DNA from: Rubripirellula sp.
GTDB lineage: Bacteria > Planctomycetota > Planctomycetia > Pirellulales > Pirellulaceae
Direction of reading: 5' to 3'
NCBI GenBank assembly: GCA_012270065.1
Contig: JAAXJB010000080.1
Span: 1 to 64,000 of the forward strand
Length of the DNA: 64,000 bases
Shown here piece after piece: positions 36,438-45,861 of this stretch. The position numbers were made by a program, and so were the translations under genes. Within the stretch, counting starts at the first letter, position 1, and every line of letters starts with the position of its first letter. The notes below the pieces were generated by a model that was not told the DNA's origin, ran no database searches, and worked only from the letters and a program-made list of their open reading frames with translations.

Positions 36438-39400
36438 TCATTGAGTTGCTTTACCCCACCCACCGCCTCCGGGTGTTTCGATGATCAGCCGATCGCCGGC
36501 AACCACTGTCAGGGAAACATTCGCGCCCAGCACCTTCGTATCTTGCCCTGAAACCAGCAAATTGGTCCCTGGTTTGCCAGCTTGTCCGCCGAGCATGCCG
36601 TAGGGTCCGACATTTCTCCGACCTGTGAGCAAAGAAATCACCAGAGGTTTCAGGAACTCGAATTCTCTGATCATGCCATTGCCGCCACGATGCTTGCCCG
36701 ACCCACCACTTTGCTGTCGGATGGCAAAGCGTCTCAAGCGAATCGGCAATCTCGATTCAAGAATTTCGGGGTCGGTGATGCGTGTATTGGTCATGTGAGT
36801 GTGGACAGCATCGGCGCCGGGTTGATCAACTGTTGCGCCACTTCCCCCGCCAATGGTTTCGTAATAACCAAAGGACGAGTCACCGATCAGCAGATTGTTC
36901 ATCGTACCCTGCGACGCTGCTGCCGCGTTCAGAGCACCTAGGAGTACATCGACAATCCTTTGGCTTGTTTCAACGTTCCCTGCCACAACCGCTGGACATT
37001 TGGCAGGATCGGAATCATGTGGTGGAGCAAGCATGCCCTCGGGAATATCAATGGTGACGTCGCGCAGAACGCCATCACACAGCGGCAGGTCAGACTCAGA
37101 GACACAACGCAACACATACAGTGTGGCCGCTGTCACGATCGCTGGAGTCGCATTGAATCCATTCGGGTGAACCGGTGACGTTTCAAAGCGGACTTCAAGT
37201 CTGTTTGCATGGCGTTCTAATGTTGCTGCGATTCGACTGCCATCGTCAAGATAATCTTCAAAACTCATGGGTTTGTCCGGTAGCGTCTGAATCCAGCGCT
37301 GCATGGAATCACCTGCCAGAATCAGAATCTGACCCATGTAGAAGTCGATCAGTTTTTGAGAATATCTCTGAGAGAGTTCCATCAGCGCGCGTGCCCCATA
37401 GACACCCGCAGCCTGTTGTGCCGTGATGTCGGCCAGGTTTTCCTCAACGCATCGCGAGGGGTACGGCCCCGTCGAAAGTAAACGTCTGAGCATGGATTCA
37501 TGGTTCTTGCCTGATTTCAACAGAGCAAAATTCCTGATCAAAACTCCTTCCTCGGCCAATGAGGTTGCGTTAGGTGGCATCGATCCCGGCGTTCGACCGC
37601 CGATTTCTGCGTGATGGGCTCTCGATGCGACAAAGAAATCGGGTTTTCCGGACACAATCTCTGGATCACAGAAAACAGGTGTGATCGCCGTGATGTCAGG
37701 AAGATGGGATCCCCCTGCATACGGATCGTTGCTGAGATAGCAGTCGTTCGGAGACATTTCGGGGAACTGACCGATGATTTGGCGAACCGTGTGTCCCATC
37801 GCGCCAAGATGAACGGGCACATGAGGTGCATTGGCAATCAGCGAGCCATCATGTCGAAAAACTGCGCAACTGTAATCGCGACGCTCCTTTACATTGACAC
37901 TGATCGATGTCCGTCGCAGGACTTCGCCCATGGAGTCGGCGATACCCTGCAAGCGTCGGGAGATGACTTCCACAAGAACGGGATCGGAAGTCATCTCTCC
38001 GCCCTTTGGATCCTGCGTTGATACTGCTTCACAACGTGTCAGCTCGATGGTTCCGTTTTGTAGCTTGATCGCTTTCCAGCCCGGTTCGACAATCAGCGTG
38101 GAGTGATCACTCACGATGATTGCAGGACCGGTGATGGCCGTTCCCTTGCCAAGCGAATCACGATCAATTTTTGTGACATCGATCCAGCAGCCATCATGCC
38201 AGAATTCTCCCCGTTCCTTCTCTTGAATGGCATTTGTGGCTGTTTCCGTCCTCTGTTCATGCTCTGTCGGTACAGTTGCATCACAGCGCAAAACAACAAA
38301 TTCAATCTCTCGATCAGATCGGATGTAACCAAAGGCTTTTTCATGCTGTTGGTGAAAGCGCGTCTGGAGCGTTTCGACCGGATGCAGCGGGATACTCAGT
38401 GGCGCCTCGGTTCCTTGATAGCGGAGATCAGCTTCCAGAGTGTGTTCGACTTGTTGTCCTGGCAAAATTTCAGCGTGCAGACGCTTCGCAGCTTCGCCAG
38501 TCAACTCCGTCACCATGGCTTCGATGGATTCGGGATCGATCTGGTTGACAGGTGCATAAACTCCCCGCGTTATGACCTCACCCTGGCGAGCGAGTCCCAT
38601 GCCCAATGCACTCAGCATACCCGCGTCCGGATGATCCAGAATGCGATTCATTTCAAGGACATCGGCAACCCGGCACAGATGTTGACCTGCGGCACCTCCA
38701 AATCCAACCAATGCCATGTTTCGTACATCGCTGCCTTCGGCTGTGCTGACGGTTCGCACGGCCTCCGCCATGTGAGTCACAGCGATTGACAGAAATCCTT
38801 CCGCCAGACTTTCGGTGGATTCCAGGCGTGAATCTTCGGGCAGTTGTTGTAAGACGGTTTGCAATGCTTCTGACGCGGCTTGACGATTCAAGGGAAAAGG
38901 AAAGCGTTTTTCCGCTACCCGCCCGAGTAACAGGTTGATGTCTGTCATGGTCAATGGGCCGCCTCTTCCATAACAAGCAGGGCCAGGATTGGCACCCGCA
39001 CTCTCTGGCCCGACAGCAAGTCTCTGGTCGCTGTTGACCTGGCAAATCGAACCACCACCTGCGGCAACCGTTTCGATGTCCATCATGGCGGTCATGACAC
39101 GTACACCGGCAACACGTGACTCATGTCGGCGACCAACCCGGCCTTCATATCTGCTCACATCCGTACTAGTGCCACCCATGTCCAGACCGATTGCCAAGTC
39201 AGCCCCTGCCTGTTCAGCCACGTGCCCCAGTGCGACGACCCCTCCGGCCGGACCGGACAAAATGCTGTCGCGTCCCCGAAAAGCAGCTGGAGCTACCAGT
39301 GTGCCATTGCTGGTCATCAATCGGAAATGACACTTTGAACTGCCACCGAACTGGTGCCAGACCCGTTGCACGTAACCCGACAGAATTGGATTCAGGTATG

Positions 39401-40304
39401 CATCAAGAACGGTTGTTTCCGTCCTCGCAACGTATTTGATGAGCGGTGCAACTTCGCTGGATCGGGAGATGTTGGTAAAGCCTGCTTGGACTGCCAGCTT
39501 TTCTACAAGAAGTTCATGTTCATTGTTGATGTGAGAATGCATCAGGCAGATTGCCAGTGATTCGATGCCTTCCAGTTTGAGTGCAGAAAGCACTTCAGTC
39601 ACGGAATCGGTATCCATGTCTTCAATGACTGAACCACACGCATCAAGTCTTCCGTTGATCTCCAAAACACGATCCGTGAGTGGTTCTGTTTTGTTGATGG
39701 CGAGTGAAAACAGTTCAGGACGATCCTGTTCTCCGATCCGTAACAGATCTGCGAACCCTCGTGTCACCAGGACAGCAGTTCTGACACCACTGCGTGTTAG
39801 CAGTGCATTGGTACCGCGAGTTGTTCCCAGGCGTACGTCCAATGCCGGCAAAGAATCGCTCGGGGGTATCCCAAGTAGTAAACGCGTAGCCAGAACGGGC
39901 GCTTCAAGTCCGGTTCTGATTTCCAGCATTGCGCCCTGTCTGAGTTCAGCGAAAGCTTCCATGGTGGACGCTGCGGACGATCTGTCGTTTCTGGAACGGT
40001 TGCTTAACTCACTGAGTGGGGTGTCAGCAAATGCCAGAATATCGTGATCGTGGCTGGTGATCTTCCCAAGTGGCCGTGGATTTCCATCGGGATCAAGAAT
40101 TGCGATCGTTGCATGATCCCAAAATCCCTGCAGGTCCTGTCCGGCGAGTTCGGACACTCGAATGCTGTTTTCGGAGACCGTTTCCTCGAACCTGGCACGG
40201 ATGACACCGCTGCTGAGCACCTTGGTGTGGTACCGCCTTGATTCATCATTGACGATGCAGTCAGTAAAAGTCCCTCCTACATCGGCCCATACTGAAATAG
40301 TCAT
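36438..40304 (-). CDS. 5-oxoprolinase-like hydantoinase A/B fusion
   Basis: The product (1288 aa) fuses HyuA (about residues 1-735; WADVGGTFTDCIV, LGTTRGTNALL, GLDMGGTSTDV) and HyuB (about 745-1288; DPVLVEVISRRLQGIADSMGEVLRRTS, LSNDPYAGGSHLPDITAITP, TGRRNVGPYGMLGGQ). The length equals that of eukaryotic 5-oxoprolinase. Such enzymes hydrolyse 5-oxo-L-proline to glutamate with ATP, or hydantoins; the true substrate here is not fixed by sequence. Its start overlaps the trkA stop by 4 nt (40301-40304), so it is coupled to an unrelated potassium-transport gene. Confidence 0.9.
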   Translation of the reverse strand: MTISVWADVGGTFTDCIVNDESRRYHTKVLSSGVIRARFEETVSENSIRVSELAGQDLQGFWDHATIAILDPDGNPRPLGKITSHDHDILAFADTPLSELSNRSRNDRSSAASTMEAFAELRQGAMLEIRTGLEAPVLATRLLLGIPPSDSLPALDVRLGTTRGTNALLTRSGVRTAVLVTRGFADLLRIGEQDRPELFSLAINKTEPLTDRVLEINGRLDACGSVIEDMDTDSVTEVLSALKLEGIESLAICLMHSHINNEHELLVEKLAVQAGFTNISRSSEVAPLIKYVARTETTVLDAYLNPILSGYVQRVWHQFGGSSKCHFRLMTSNGTLVAPAAFRGRDSILSGPAGGVVALGHVAEQAGADLAIGLDMGGTSTDVSRYEGRVGRRHESRVAGVRVMTAMMDIETVAAGGGSICQVNSDQRLAVGPESAGANPGPACYGRGGPLTMTDINLLLGRVAEKRFPFPLNRQAASEALQTVLQQLPEDSRLESTESLAEGFLSIAVTHMAEAVRTVSTAEGSDVRNMALVGFGGAAGQHLCRVADVLEMNRILDHPDAGMLSALGMGLARQGEVITRGVYAPVNQIDPESIEAMVTELTGEAAKRLHAEILPGQQVEHTLEADLRYQGTEAPLSIPLHPVETLQTRFHQQHEKAFGYIRSDREIEFVVLRCDATVPTEHEQRTETATNAIQEKERGEFWHDGCWIDVTKIDRDSLGKGTAITGPAIIVSDHSTLIVEPGWKAIKLQNGTIELTRCEAVSTQDPKGGEMTSDPVLVEVISRRLQGIADSMGEVLRRTSISVNVKERRDYSCAVFRHDGSLIANAPHVPVHLGAMGHTVRQIIGQFPEMSPNDCYLSNDPYAGGSHLPDITAITPVFCDPEIVSGKPDFFVASRAHHAEIGGRTPGSMPPNATSLAEEGVLIRNFALLKSGKNHESMLRRLLSTGPYPSRCVEENLADITAQQAAGVYGARALMELSQRYSQKLIDFYMGQILILAGDSMQRWIQTLPDKPMSFEDYLDDGSRIAATLERHANRLEVRFETSPVHPNGFNATPAIVTAATLYVLRCVSESDLPLCDGVLRDVTIDIPEGMLAPPHDSDPAKCPAVVAGNVETSQRIVDVLLGALNAAAASQGTMNNLLIGDSSFGYYETIGGGSGATVDQPGADAVHTHMTNTRITDPEILESRLPIRLRRFAIRQQSGGSGKHRGGNGMIREFEFLKPLVISLLTGRRNVGPYGMLGGQAGKPGTNLLVSGQDTKVLGANVSLTVVAGDRLIIETPGGGGWGKATQ

Positions 40305-41644
40305 GAGTTGAATAACGCCAAGCTGTCTCTTGCTGCCGGTTGATCAATTAACGCAACAGCAACATCACCTGCTTGAAGTTTATCATTTGCTGTCGGTACG
40401 TGAACAAATCCATCGCGTTCAACGGCGGCAATCAGGCAGCGGCCCGAGAGTGGTAATTCTGCCAGTGTTGCCTGGGTGATCTGTGTGCCCTCGGATACTT
40501 CCAATTCATAAATCCCGATGGAACCATTAGGAATCCGGCTCTGACTGATGATCGCACCCTCGTTCAGGAAACCAAGAATCTGTCTGGCGGCGACATCTCG
40601 CTCGCTGACAGCACGGTCGATTCCCAGTTTGCCAACGACGTTTGCATAGTCGGGACGTCCAACAACGCACATCACGCGTGCGGCTCCGAGTTCCCGGGCT
40701 TCGACTCCTGCCATGATATTGCTTTCATCATTTCCTGTGCACGCGACAAAGTAGTCGACGGTACCACAGCCCTCATCTTCCAGCACGCTGCGTCGATTGG
40801 CGTTTGCGTGAATGACGGTTACTCCCGGAAGCAGTTTCGCAAGTCGATTGCAGTGGGATTCATCGCGTTCAAGCAAGACGATCCGATAGTCACGGCGACT
40901 CAATGAGTCCGCAAGGTGATAACCCGTCTCACCACCACCCGCGATCATGACACGCTGCTTGAGATGCAGTTCCGACTCAGAGACAAACATTTCTCTGGTT
41001 TTGGTGACCATCTCGGGTGCACCAATCAGGCTGACGCGGTCGCCACCATGCAGTTCATCCTCTCCGCTGGCAATCCACATGCGACCTTCACGCGCGATGG
41101 AGCCAATACGCACGGCTCCGGATATTTTCAGATCCCGAAGCTTGTGCCCCGCACATGCTGATTTGCCATCCACTTCAACCTCATAGACTTCAAGTTGGCC
41201 GCGAGCAAAGTGCTCCAGAGGAATCGCATCAGGATTTCGAATCGCCCGTGCCAGTTCGAAAGCCGATAGCTGTTCCAGGCTCAACAAGCTGTCAATATTG
41301 AAGTGTCGTTGATAATCAAACGTGCTCAGATCATGAAAGGCAGGCGCGAATACGCGGGCGATACTGCGCCGGGCACCGAGTTCTTTTGCCATGCTGGCCG
41401 CAACGATGTTGACTTCATCATCGCCCGTGACAGCCAGACACATGTCAGCGGAACCGACTTCCGCCTGAAACAGCACCGTGCTTCTGGATGCACTGCCAAC
41501 AATCGCTTTGACATCCAGTTCGTTATTGATTCGCTGAACGTTCGCTGCATTGCTGTCAACGACAGTCACGCTGTGACCGCGTCTGCACAGCATGTCTGCA
41601 ACCCAGCGGCCAACTGTGCCAGCACCAAGAGTCAGAACTCGCAT
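40301..41644 (-). CDS. trkA: Trk potassium uptake regulator TrkA
   Basis: The product (447 aa) has the TrkA duplication: RCK-N (RVLTLGAGTVGRWVADMLCRRGHSVTVVD), RCK-C, a second RCK-N (RVMIAGGGETGYHLADSLSRRDYRIVLLERD) and a second RCK-C (VALIDQPAA near the end). It binds NAD(H) and gates a TrkH/TrkG potassium channel from the cytoplasm. No trkH is in the window. The start gives a perfect Rossmann motif at residue 5, supporting the ATG at 41644. Confidence 0.92.
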   Translation of the reverse strand: MRVLTLGAGTVGRWVADMLCRRGHSVTVVDSNAANVQRINNELDVKAIVGSASRSTVLFQAEVGSADMCLAVTGDDEVNIVAASMAKELGARRSIARVFAPAFHDLSTFDYQRHFNIDSLLSLEQLSAFELARAIRNPDAIPLEHFARGQLEVYEVEVDGKSACAGHKLRDLKISGAVRIGSIAREGRMWIASGEDELHGGDRVSLIGAPEMVTKTREMFVSESELHLKQRVMIAGGGETGYHLADSLSRRDYRIVLLERDESHCNRLAKLLPGVTVIHANANRRSVLEDEGCGTVDYFVACTGNDESNIMAGVEARELGAARVMCVVGRPDYANVVGKLGIDRAVSERDVAARQILGFLNEGAIISQSRIPNGSIGIYELEVSEGTQITQATLAELPLSGRCLIAAVERDGFVHVPTANDKLQAGDVAVALIDQPAARDSLALFNS

Positions 41645-42057
41645 GTCATTCAGTCTGTAGGAAAGGAGAAAATGAGTGCCCGTTTTTGAACGCAGGCGGT
41701 GAATGTGTCAAGGATTTGAGAATTAATGGTGTCTTGCCAGAACGAGGGTTCATTTGGCTGATGTGCATTGGTTGGTGTCGAAACGGAGCCACCACCCAAG
41801 GTGTTGTCAAACCATCGTGGAAGCCTCAGGCGAGCTGCCCCGGAAAGCACACCGGCTGATGTGGTGATTCGAAGGGTTTCCCGTCCGGACAAATGCCCTT
41901 GCCCACTGACATGTCATCAGTTTGCAAACTTCCGATGAAGACCAACCAGTCGTTCAGGTGGAGCAACTGCCGTTGAGAAATGTCGGATACGCAACCTTTG
42001 TATGAGTGGATTTTGTGATGTGATCCTGAATTCGAAGGCTGAATGTCATGACAGACG
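41645..42057. other. 413-bp gap without a supported gene
   Basis: Upstream of trkA and downstream of the small membrane protein gene, both minus. Two short minus-strand ORFs (41650-41892 and 41826-42140) lack recognisable features and overlap; I see no gene, RNA or repeat here. Confidence 0.4.
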
Positions 42058-42249
42058 CTAAAGCAGCCAGTCAAGAATGCAAATGATAATGAAGAGAGTG
42101 CCCATGAAACCGGTAATCCAACGCCCGGTTTGCAAGGCATGTTGAAGAATCAGTTTCGTATTTTCATGGCGTGTTGCGCCAAAGACCAGCGAGATGGCGA
42201 TGATCAGTGGCAAGTAGTAAAGCAGATAACTCGGAGAGATAGGAAGCAT
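42058..42249 (-). CDS. Small two-helix membrane protein
   Basis: The product (63 aa) begins MLPISPSYLLYYLPLIIAIS. It has two hydrophobic segments (about 8-24 and 45-63) joined by ATRHENTKLILQHALQTGRWI. A TTG at 42342 extends the frame into the previous stop, but the ATG at 42249 gives a cleaner protein. No named family is recognised. It lies 90 nt downstream of the DUF6677 gene on the same strand, so the two are probably cotranscribed. Confidence 0.6.
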   Translation of the reverse strand: MLPISPSYLLYYLPLIIAISLVFGATRHENTKLILQHALQTGRWITGFMGTLFIIICILDWLL

Positions 42250-42338
42250 TTTTGTGTCGTCGGAAAATTGTTTGACGGGATGCCTGTTAAAGGGAGATGT
42301 CTGGTCGAGAAATGGAAACAAAGTTCCCTGCCAGATGA

Positions 42339-42950
42339 TCAATCAGAATCCTTGAGGTCTGCGTCCTCTTCGGATTCCTTTTCTTCTTTCTTTTTGCCAC
42401 TGATGGGAACCGAAAGTGGTCCGCCGTAGGCATCATAGATCACGAGGATGTTGAGCAAGCCAGCAATCACGGTATACCAGGTCCCCATTTCGTATCCGGC
42501 GCCATGCCGCGCGTACCACGCGGAAACCTCATCTGCTGCGCTTTCCTCGACAGGACGCAGGGGAGGAGCCATGAAACCGCCCCAGTACGGTTCGTAGTTT
42601 CTCGATGTTTCGCCGTCTTTGGTTGTCGAGTCCTTCATCAGCTTGGCTTGAAGCAATGCTGGTAAAGCGGCGCCGCCGACTCCAGCTTGCAAGAAGTAGT
42701 GCCATCGCTTGTCGCCTGGAACCCATGAGGCATAAACCACATGACCACCACCCAAAGCAAACCCAAGAATCCAAGCTGACAAAATACAGACCAGAAATAG
42801 AACTCCCTTGGCATGACGACCTTGGTAAAAATGGCCGGCACCGGGAATCAGCCAAGCTAGCAATGCTGCCAAGGACCGATTTCGGAGATCAATCCGCTCG
42901 CCGTCCACCAAAATGGTGTTTTTTGTCTCAGCTGTCATCTGTGGCTTCAT
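42339..42950 (-). CDS. DUF6677-like membrane protein
   Basis: The product (203 aa) has LAALLAWLIPGAGHFYQGRHAKGVLFLVC, the hallmark of DUF6677 proteins found in planctomycetes, followed by two further hydrophobic segments and a late one (YTVIAGLLNILVIYDAYGG). The C-terminus is a charged tail (SGKKKEEKESEEDADLKDSD). It is an inner-membrane protein; function is unknown. Confidence 0.78.
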   Translation of the reverse strand: MKPQMTAETKNTILVDGERIDLRNRSLAALLAWLIPGAGHFYQGRHAKGVLFLVCILSAWILGFALGGGHVVYASWVPGDKRWHYFLQAGVGGAALPALLQAKLMKDSTTKDGETSRNYEPYWGGFMAPPLRPVEESAADEVSAWYARHGAGYEMGTWYTVIAGLLNILVIYDAYGGPLSVPISGKKKEEKESEEDADLKDSD

Positions 42951-43116
42951 GTTGGTGGCTCAAAAACTCTGGTTTCCCTGCCCCATTGTGAAAGAAAGCG
43001 GTGGGTTGCGATAGGTGAATCAAATCTGATCAAGCTTGTCTTGACTTCGTCCTCGCTGATTCAGTAAACCCCAACCTCAAATTGTTGATTTCTACCATTC
43101 GCTGGACGGCATTCGC

Positions 43117-43731
43117 ATGGCTCGCTTCGTTCTTGGATTCACCTGTTCTCTCATTGTATCGATCACAATTGGCTGTGGCTCAGGGACACCGGTGGCCGAC
43201 AACCCGGCAGCACCCGGGCAGCAGTCGAATGATTCAACCGGCAGCAATCAGTCGCCTGCGATTACGAGTCCACCACCCACCGATATCGTTAGTCAATTTT
43301 TGGATGAAATTCGCCGTGGTGGCGAGGATTCCAGGGCAAATTCACTGTTGACCGCGCGAGCACAAAGCGAACTCAATCGTATCGGGCAGACGATCCAGCC
43401 TATCGGATCACCCAACGCCAGTTTCAAAGTTACTCGCTACGAACTGCATCCCGAGGATGACACGGCAGCCATGGTGCATAGCATTTGGTCCGAGCCTGAT
43501 GCCGAAGGTGGCAGTATCGCCTCCTCGCAAGTCGTTTGGGCGCTCAGGCAGGAGAAAAATGGCTGGCGAATCAGTGGTTTGGCGATCACGATCGATCCTG
43601 AGGCGGAGGATCCTGTGGTCTTCAATTTCGAGGATGGAACGCAAATGGCGGCCATGCTTTCCGAGCCAGCTGCAGACAATTCAGAAGTTTCATCGCAGGC
43701 AGCCGCACCCGACGCGACTCTCAAACGCTGA
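43117..43731 (+). CDS. Hypothetical lipoprotein
   Basis: The product (204 aa) has a signal peptide ending in a lipobox (ITIGC), then a Ser/Asn/Pro-rich linker. The folded part contains IVSQFLDEIRRGGEDSRANSLLTARAQSEL and a beta-rich stretch (FKVTRYELHPEDDTAAMVHSIWSE; WALRQEKNGWRISGLAITIDPE), which resembles NTF2-like or DUF4878-type small domains. The membership is not certain. It would be anchored to a membrane facing the periplasm. Neighbours give no functional clue. Confidence 0.7.
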   Translation: MARFVLGFTCSLIVSITIGCGSGTPVADNPAAPGQQSNDSTGSNQSPAITSPPPTDIVSQFLDEIRRGGEDSRANSLLTARAQSELNRIGQTIQPIGSPNASFKVTRYELHPEDDTAAMVHSIWSEPDAEGGSIASSQVVWALRQEKNGWRISGLAITIDPEAEDPVVFNFEDGTQMAAMLSEPAADNSEVSSQAAAPDATLKR

Positions 43732-44153
43732 TCTCAAACGCCGATCCGTCTTCCCGTTGCTATTCGCAATGGGAGATATTCTTGCTTTTTTCCTGAATAA
43801 GGGCGTTATTCATTCCCTTTTCTGGTTTTTTCCAAGGGTAGCGGACTCCATTCATCTTCGGTATCGCTGCCAGCGAAGCGGATGAAGGGCTTGCTTTGTG
43901 GCAATAATTGACGATTTTCAAGTCAGGCCCGATTGACACCCATGTGTCGCTAGTTACCCTATCGCTCGAAATTACGCGGTCGGAATATTCTTCGTAAACA
44001 GCCTAGATTGTTTTCTTGGGGTTCCTTACCGCAGCATTCGTGAGCCTGCTGACGCGTTGTCAGCGGCACGAGATGTGGGGCCTCAGGAATCAGGCCCATA
44101 ACCATGATGTGCGAATTCGGATCGCACCTAACTCCGAACTCTGGAGATTGAAG
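43732..44153. other. 422-bp gap with no gene seen
   Basis: Between the lipoprotein gene and the Cys-rich gene. It must hold the promoter of the latter; no clear -35/-10 pair or repeat was found. The ORF extending upstream from 44154 to 44016 lacks a signal-like or conserved N-terminus. Confidence 0.4.
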
Positions 44154-44606
44154 ATGAATCGGACTGTGGTGAGCGGCATTGCCGCGTTCGCACTGTTGAT
44201 TGGTGCTGGACTTTCAATGACCGACACAACTGCCGAAGCTGGTCGCTGCGGCGGAGGACTTCTTTCCAAGCTGCAAGCCAAGAGCTGTGGCGGAAGCGTC
44301 CTGAGCAACATTAACCTTGACCTTGGTAGCAAGAGCTGCAGCGGTGGCCTGCTTGCACGCCTGAAGGCAAAGCACGCTGCAGACTGCTGTGCTCCTGAGC
44401 CAGCCCCATGTGCAGAGCCAGCTCCATGCGAGCCAGAGCCATGTGCAACCGAAGCAGAGTGCTGCGAAAAGCCTTGCCTGCTTGAGCGTCTGATGAGCAA
44501 GTTGCGTCGCAACAAGTGCTGCGAAGATCCTTGTGCAGAAGAAGCTGAGAGCAGCAGCGACGAAGCTCCCGCTGCTCCTGCGGCAGAGGAAAAAGCTGAT
44601 GCGTGA
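44154..44606 (+). CDS. Cysteine-rich secreted protein
   Basis: The product (150 aa) starts at ATG 44154, which has GGAG about 6 nt upstream and gives a signal peptide (VVSGIAAFALLIGAGLSMTDTTAEA). An upstream in-frame ATG (44016) would bury it. The mature protein has about twenty cysteines, in repeats GGGLLSKLQAKSCGGS / SGGLLARLKAKHAADCC, then a Pro/Glu/Cys tract (APCAEPAPCEPEPCATEAECC), CLLERLMSKLRRNKCCEDPC and an acidic tail. No family is recognised. A Cys-rich exported protein could be disulfide cross-linked in the envelope or bind metal; this is inference. A strong terminator follows. Confidence 0.75.
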   Translation: MNRTVVSGIAAFALLIGAGLSMTDTTAEAGRCGGGLLSKLQAKSCGGSVLSNINLDLGSKSCSGGLLARLKAKHAADCCAPEPAPCAEPAPCEPEPCATEAECCEKPCLLERLMSKLRRNKCCEDPCAEEAESSSDEAPAAPAAEEKADA

Positions 44607-44658
44607 TCGCAGTTGAAAATCGCTTCGTGGTGAAGATTCACCCCCGCGGTTGACCAAC

Positions 44659-45861
44659 TCACGTTACCCCGTCGATCTCAAGATCGACGGGGTTTTTTTG
44701 TGTTTCGACGAGCTGTTCGACAACATCCGGACGCAATCGTGCCACGTTGTTGAAGTCATCAATGTCATCAGGCTTCAAATAAAGGTGTTCGGAATCGTCC
44801 GAGTCTTGAACATAGAACCAGTCGGCTGTCGTGACGGCACGCAGAATCCGGTCAGATTTCGTGGTGACGGATGCGTTTTCGTCGGATTGGCACCATTGTT
44901 CGGGTGACCACTGAAAGGATCCTTTTCCCTCTGTTGAGCAATGAGTCGCGATTTCGTTCAGGATCATCGGAAACGTGTCACCCGCCCTCAACTGAGGCAG
45001 ATGCAGTGGTCCAAGGTCACTGACAATCAGTGGCAGACGGATGTCGGCGCTGCGCAGTGGCCCCTGTCGATGTCCAATCCATCCATTCTGCCCCAACTGG
45101 AAACCACTTGTGCCGACGATCACAACGCGAGGGTCATCGACGCTGAGCGAAGTCAGCAGGATTTCTATCAGCACATCCAGGAGACGAATCTGGCATCCGT
45201 AGGTGCGCATCCATGAAGTGACCAGATCAGGATGTGGTTCTGTCGGTATTTGCAAACTGGGTGGTGCAAGATCGTCGAAATAGGGCGGCAGATTCTCGAT
45301 TCTCTCGGTGACTTCCTCATCTGTTCCGAGCAATTCGACATCTTCGGAGGGCTCCAGGGGTTCCTGATCGACTTCATCCAGCAGCGCCAAATAACGCGGG
45401 GCATCCCATCGTCGGGTTAAAAAATCACTATGGAGCCAAAGGACGCTCCAGTCGTTTTCCTCTGCGTCACGTTCAATTGCAGCGGCAACCAACCGACCCA
45501 GTTGAGTGTCGACAATATCGTCGGATGGACCGTTTTCTTCTTCGCGATCGTGCAGGGTATGCATCTGATCGAAGGGAAGTTGTTCAAATCGTTTCGAAAC
45601 ATCCTCGACATCAGTGATCAACTCAACACTTCCGGTTGCCTGCCATTTGTCCCTCCAGCTTGATGTTTGATCTGGAATCTCCGTCATCCGCAGAAACATG
45701 TTGGTTGGCTGATCATCCGTGGCTAGCCAGCGATCCCAGACGCATCCTGTGCTGGCAATCGCGTCGATGGCCGGGGTTTGATTCCATGATGAGCCATAGC
45801 AACCCAAAGCAGATGGCGTCAGTCCTTCAAGCGAGAGGATAACGAGCGGTCGGGGCTTCAA
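44659..45861 (-). CDS. Degenerate sulfatase/alkaline-phosphatase-fold protein
   Basis: The product (400 aa) opens like a sulfatase (PLVILSLEGLTPSALGCYG, NQTPAIDAIASTGCVWDRW), matching N-terminal beta-strand, GxYG and TPNLD-type motifs. The expected metal pair after the strand is replaced by EG and no CxPxR/SxPxR motif occurs. Later segments (DDPRVVIVGTSGFQLG, RLPLIVSDLGPLHLP) resemble the second half of the fold. It appears to be a pseudo-enzyme or a highly divergent member. No signal peptide is visible, unlike the other sulfatases in the window. Its last codons contain the terminator of the convergent gene. Confidence 0.68.
   Translation of the reverse strand: MKPRPLVILSLEGLTPSALGCYGSSWNQTPAIDAIASTGCVWDRWLATDDQPTNMFLRMTEIPDQTSSWRDKWQATGSVELITDVEDVSKRFEQLPFDQMHTLHDREEENGPSDDIVDTQLGRLVAAAIERDAEENDWSVLWLHSDFLTRRWDAPRYLALLDEVDQEPLEPSEDVELLGTDEEVTERIENLPPYFDDLAPPSLQIPTEPHPDLVTSWMRTYGCQIRLLDVLIEILLTSLSVDDPRVVIVGTSGFQLGQNGWIGHRQGPLRSADIRLPLIVSDLGPLHLPQLRAGDTFPMILNEIATHCSTEGKGSFQWSPEQWCQSDENASVTTKSDRILRAVTTADWFYVQDSDDSEHLYLKPDDIDDFNNVARLRPDVVEQLVETQKNPVDLEIDGVT
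44667..44699 (+). terminator. Intrinsic terminator of the Cys-rich gene
   Basis: A 10-bp stem CCCCGTCGAT/ATCGACGGGG with a 6-nt loop precedes seven T residues (44693-44699). It overlaps the last codons of the convergent minus-strand gene ending at 44659. Confidence 0.9.

Noticed and set aside
41650-42140. Two short minus-strand ORFs upstream of trkA
   Set aside because: They overlap each other, lack motifs and have no plausible start context.
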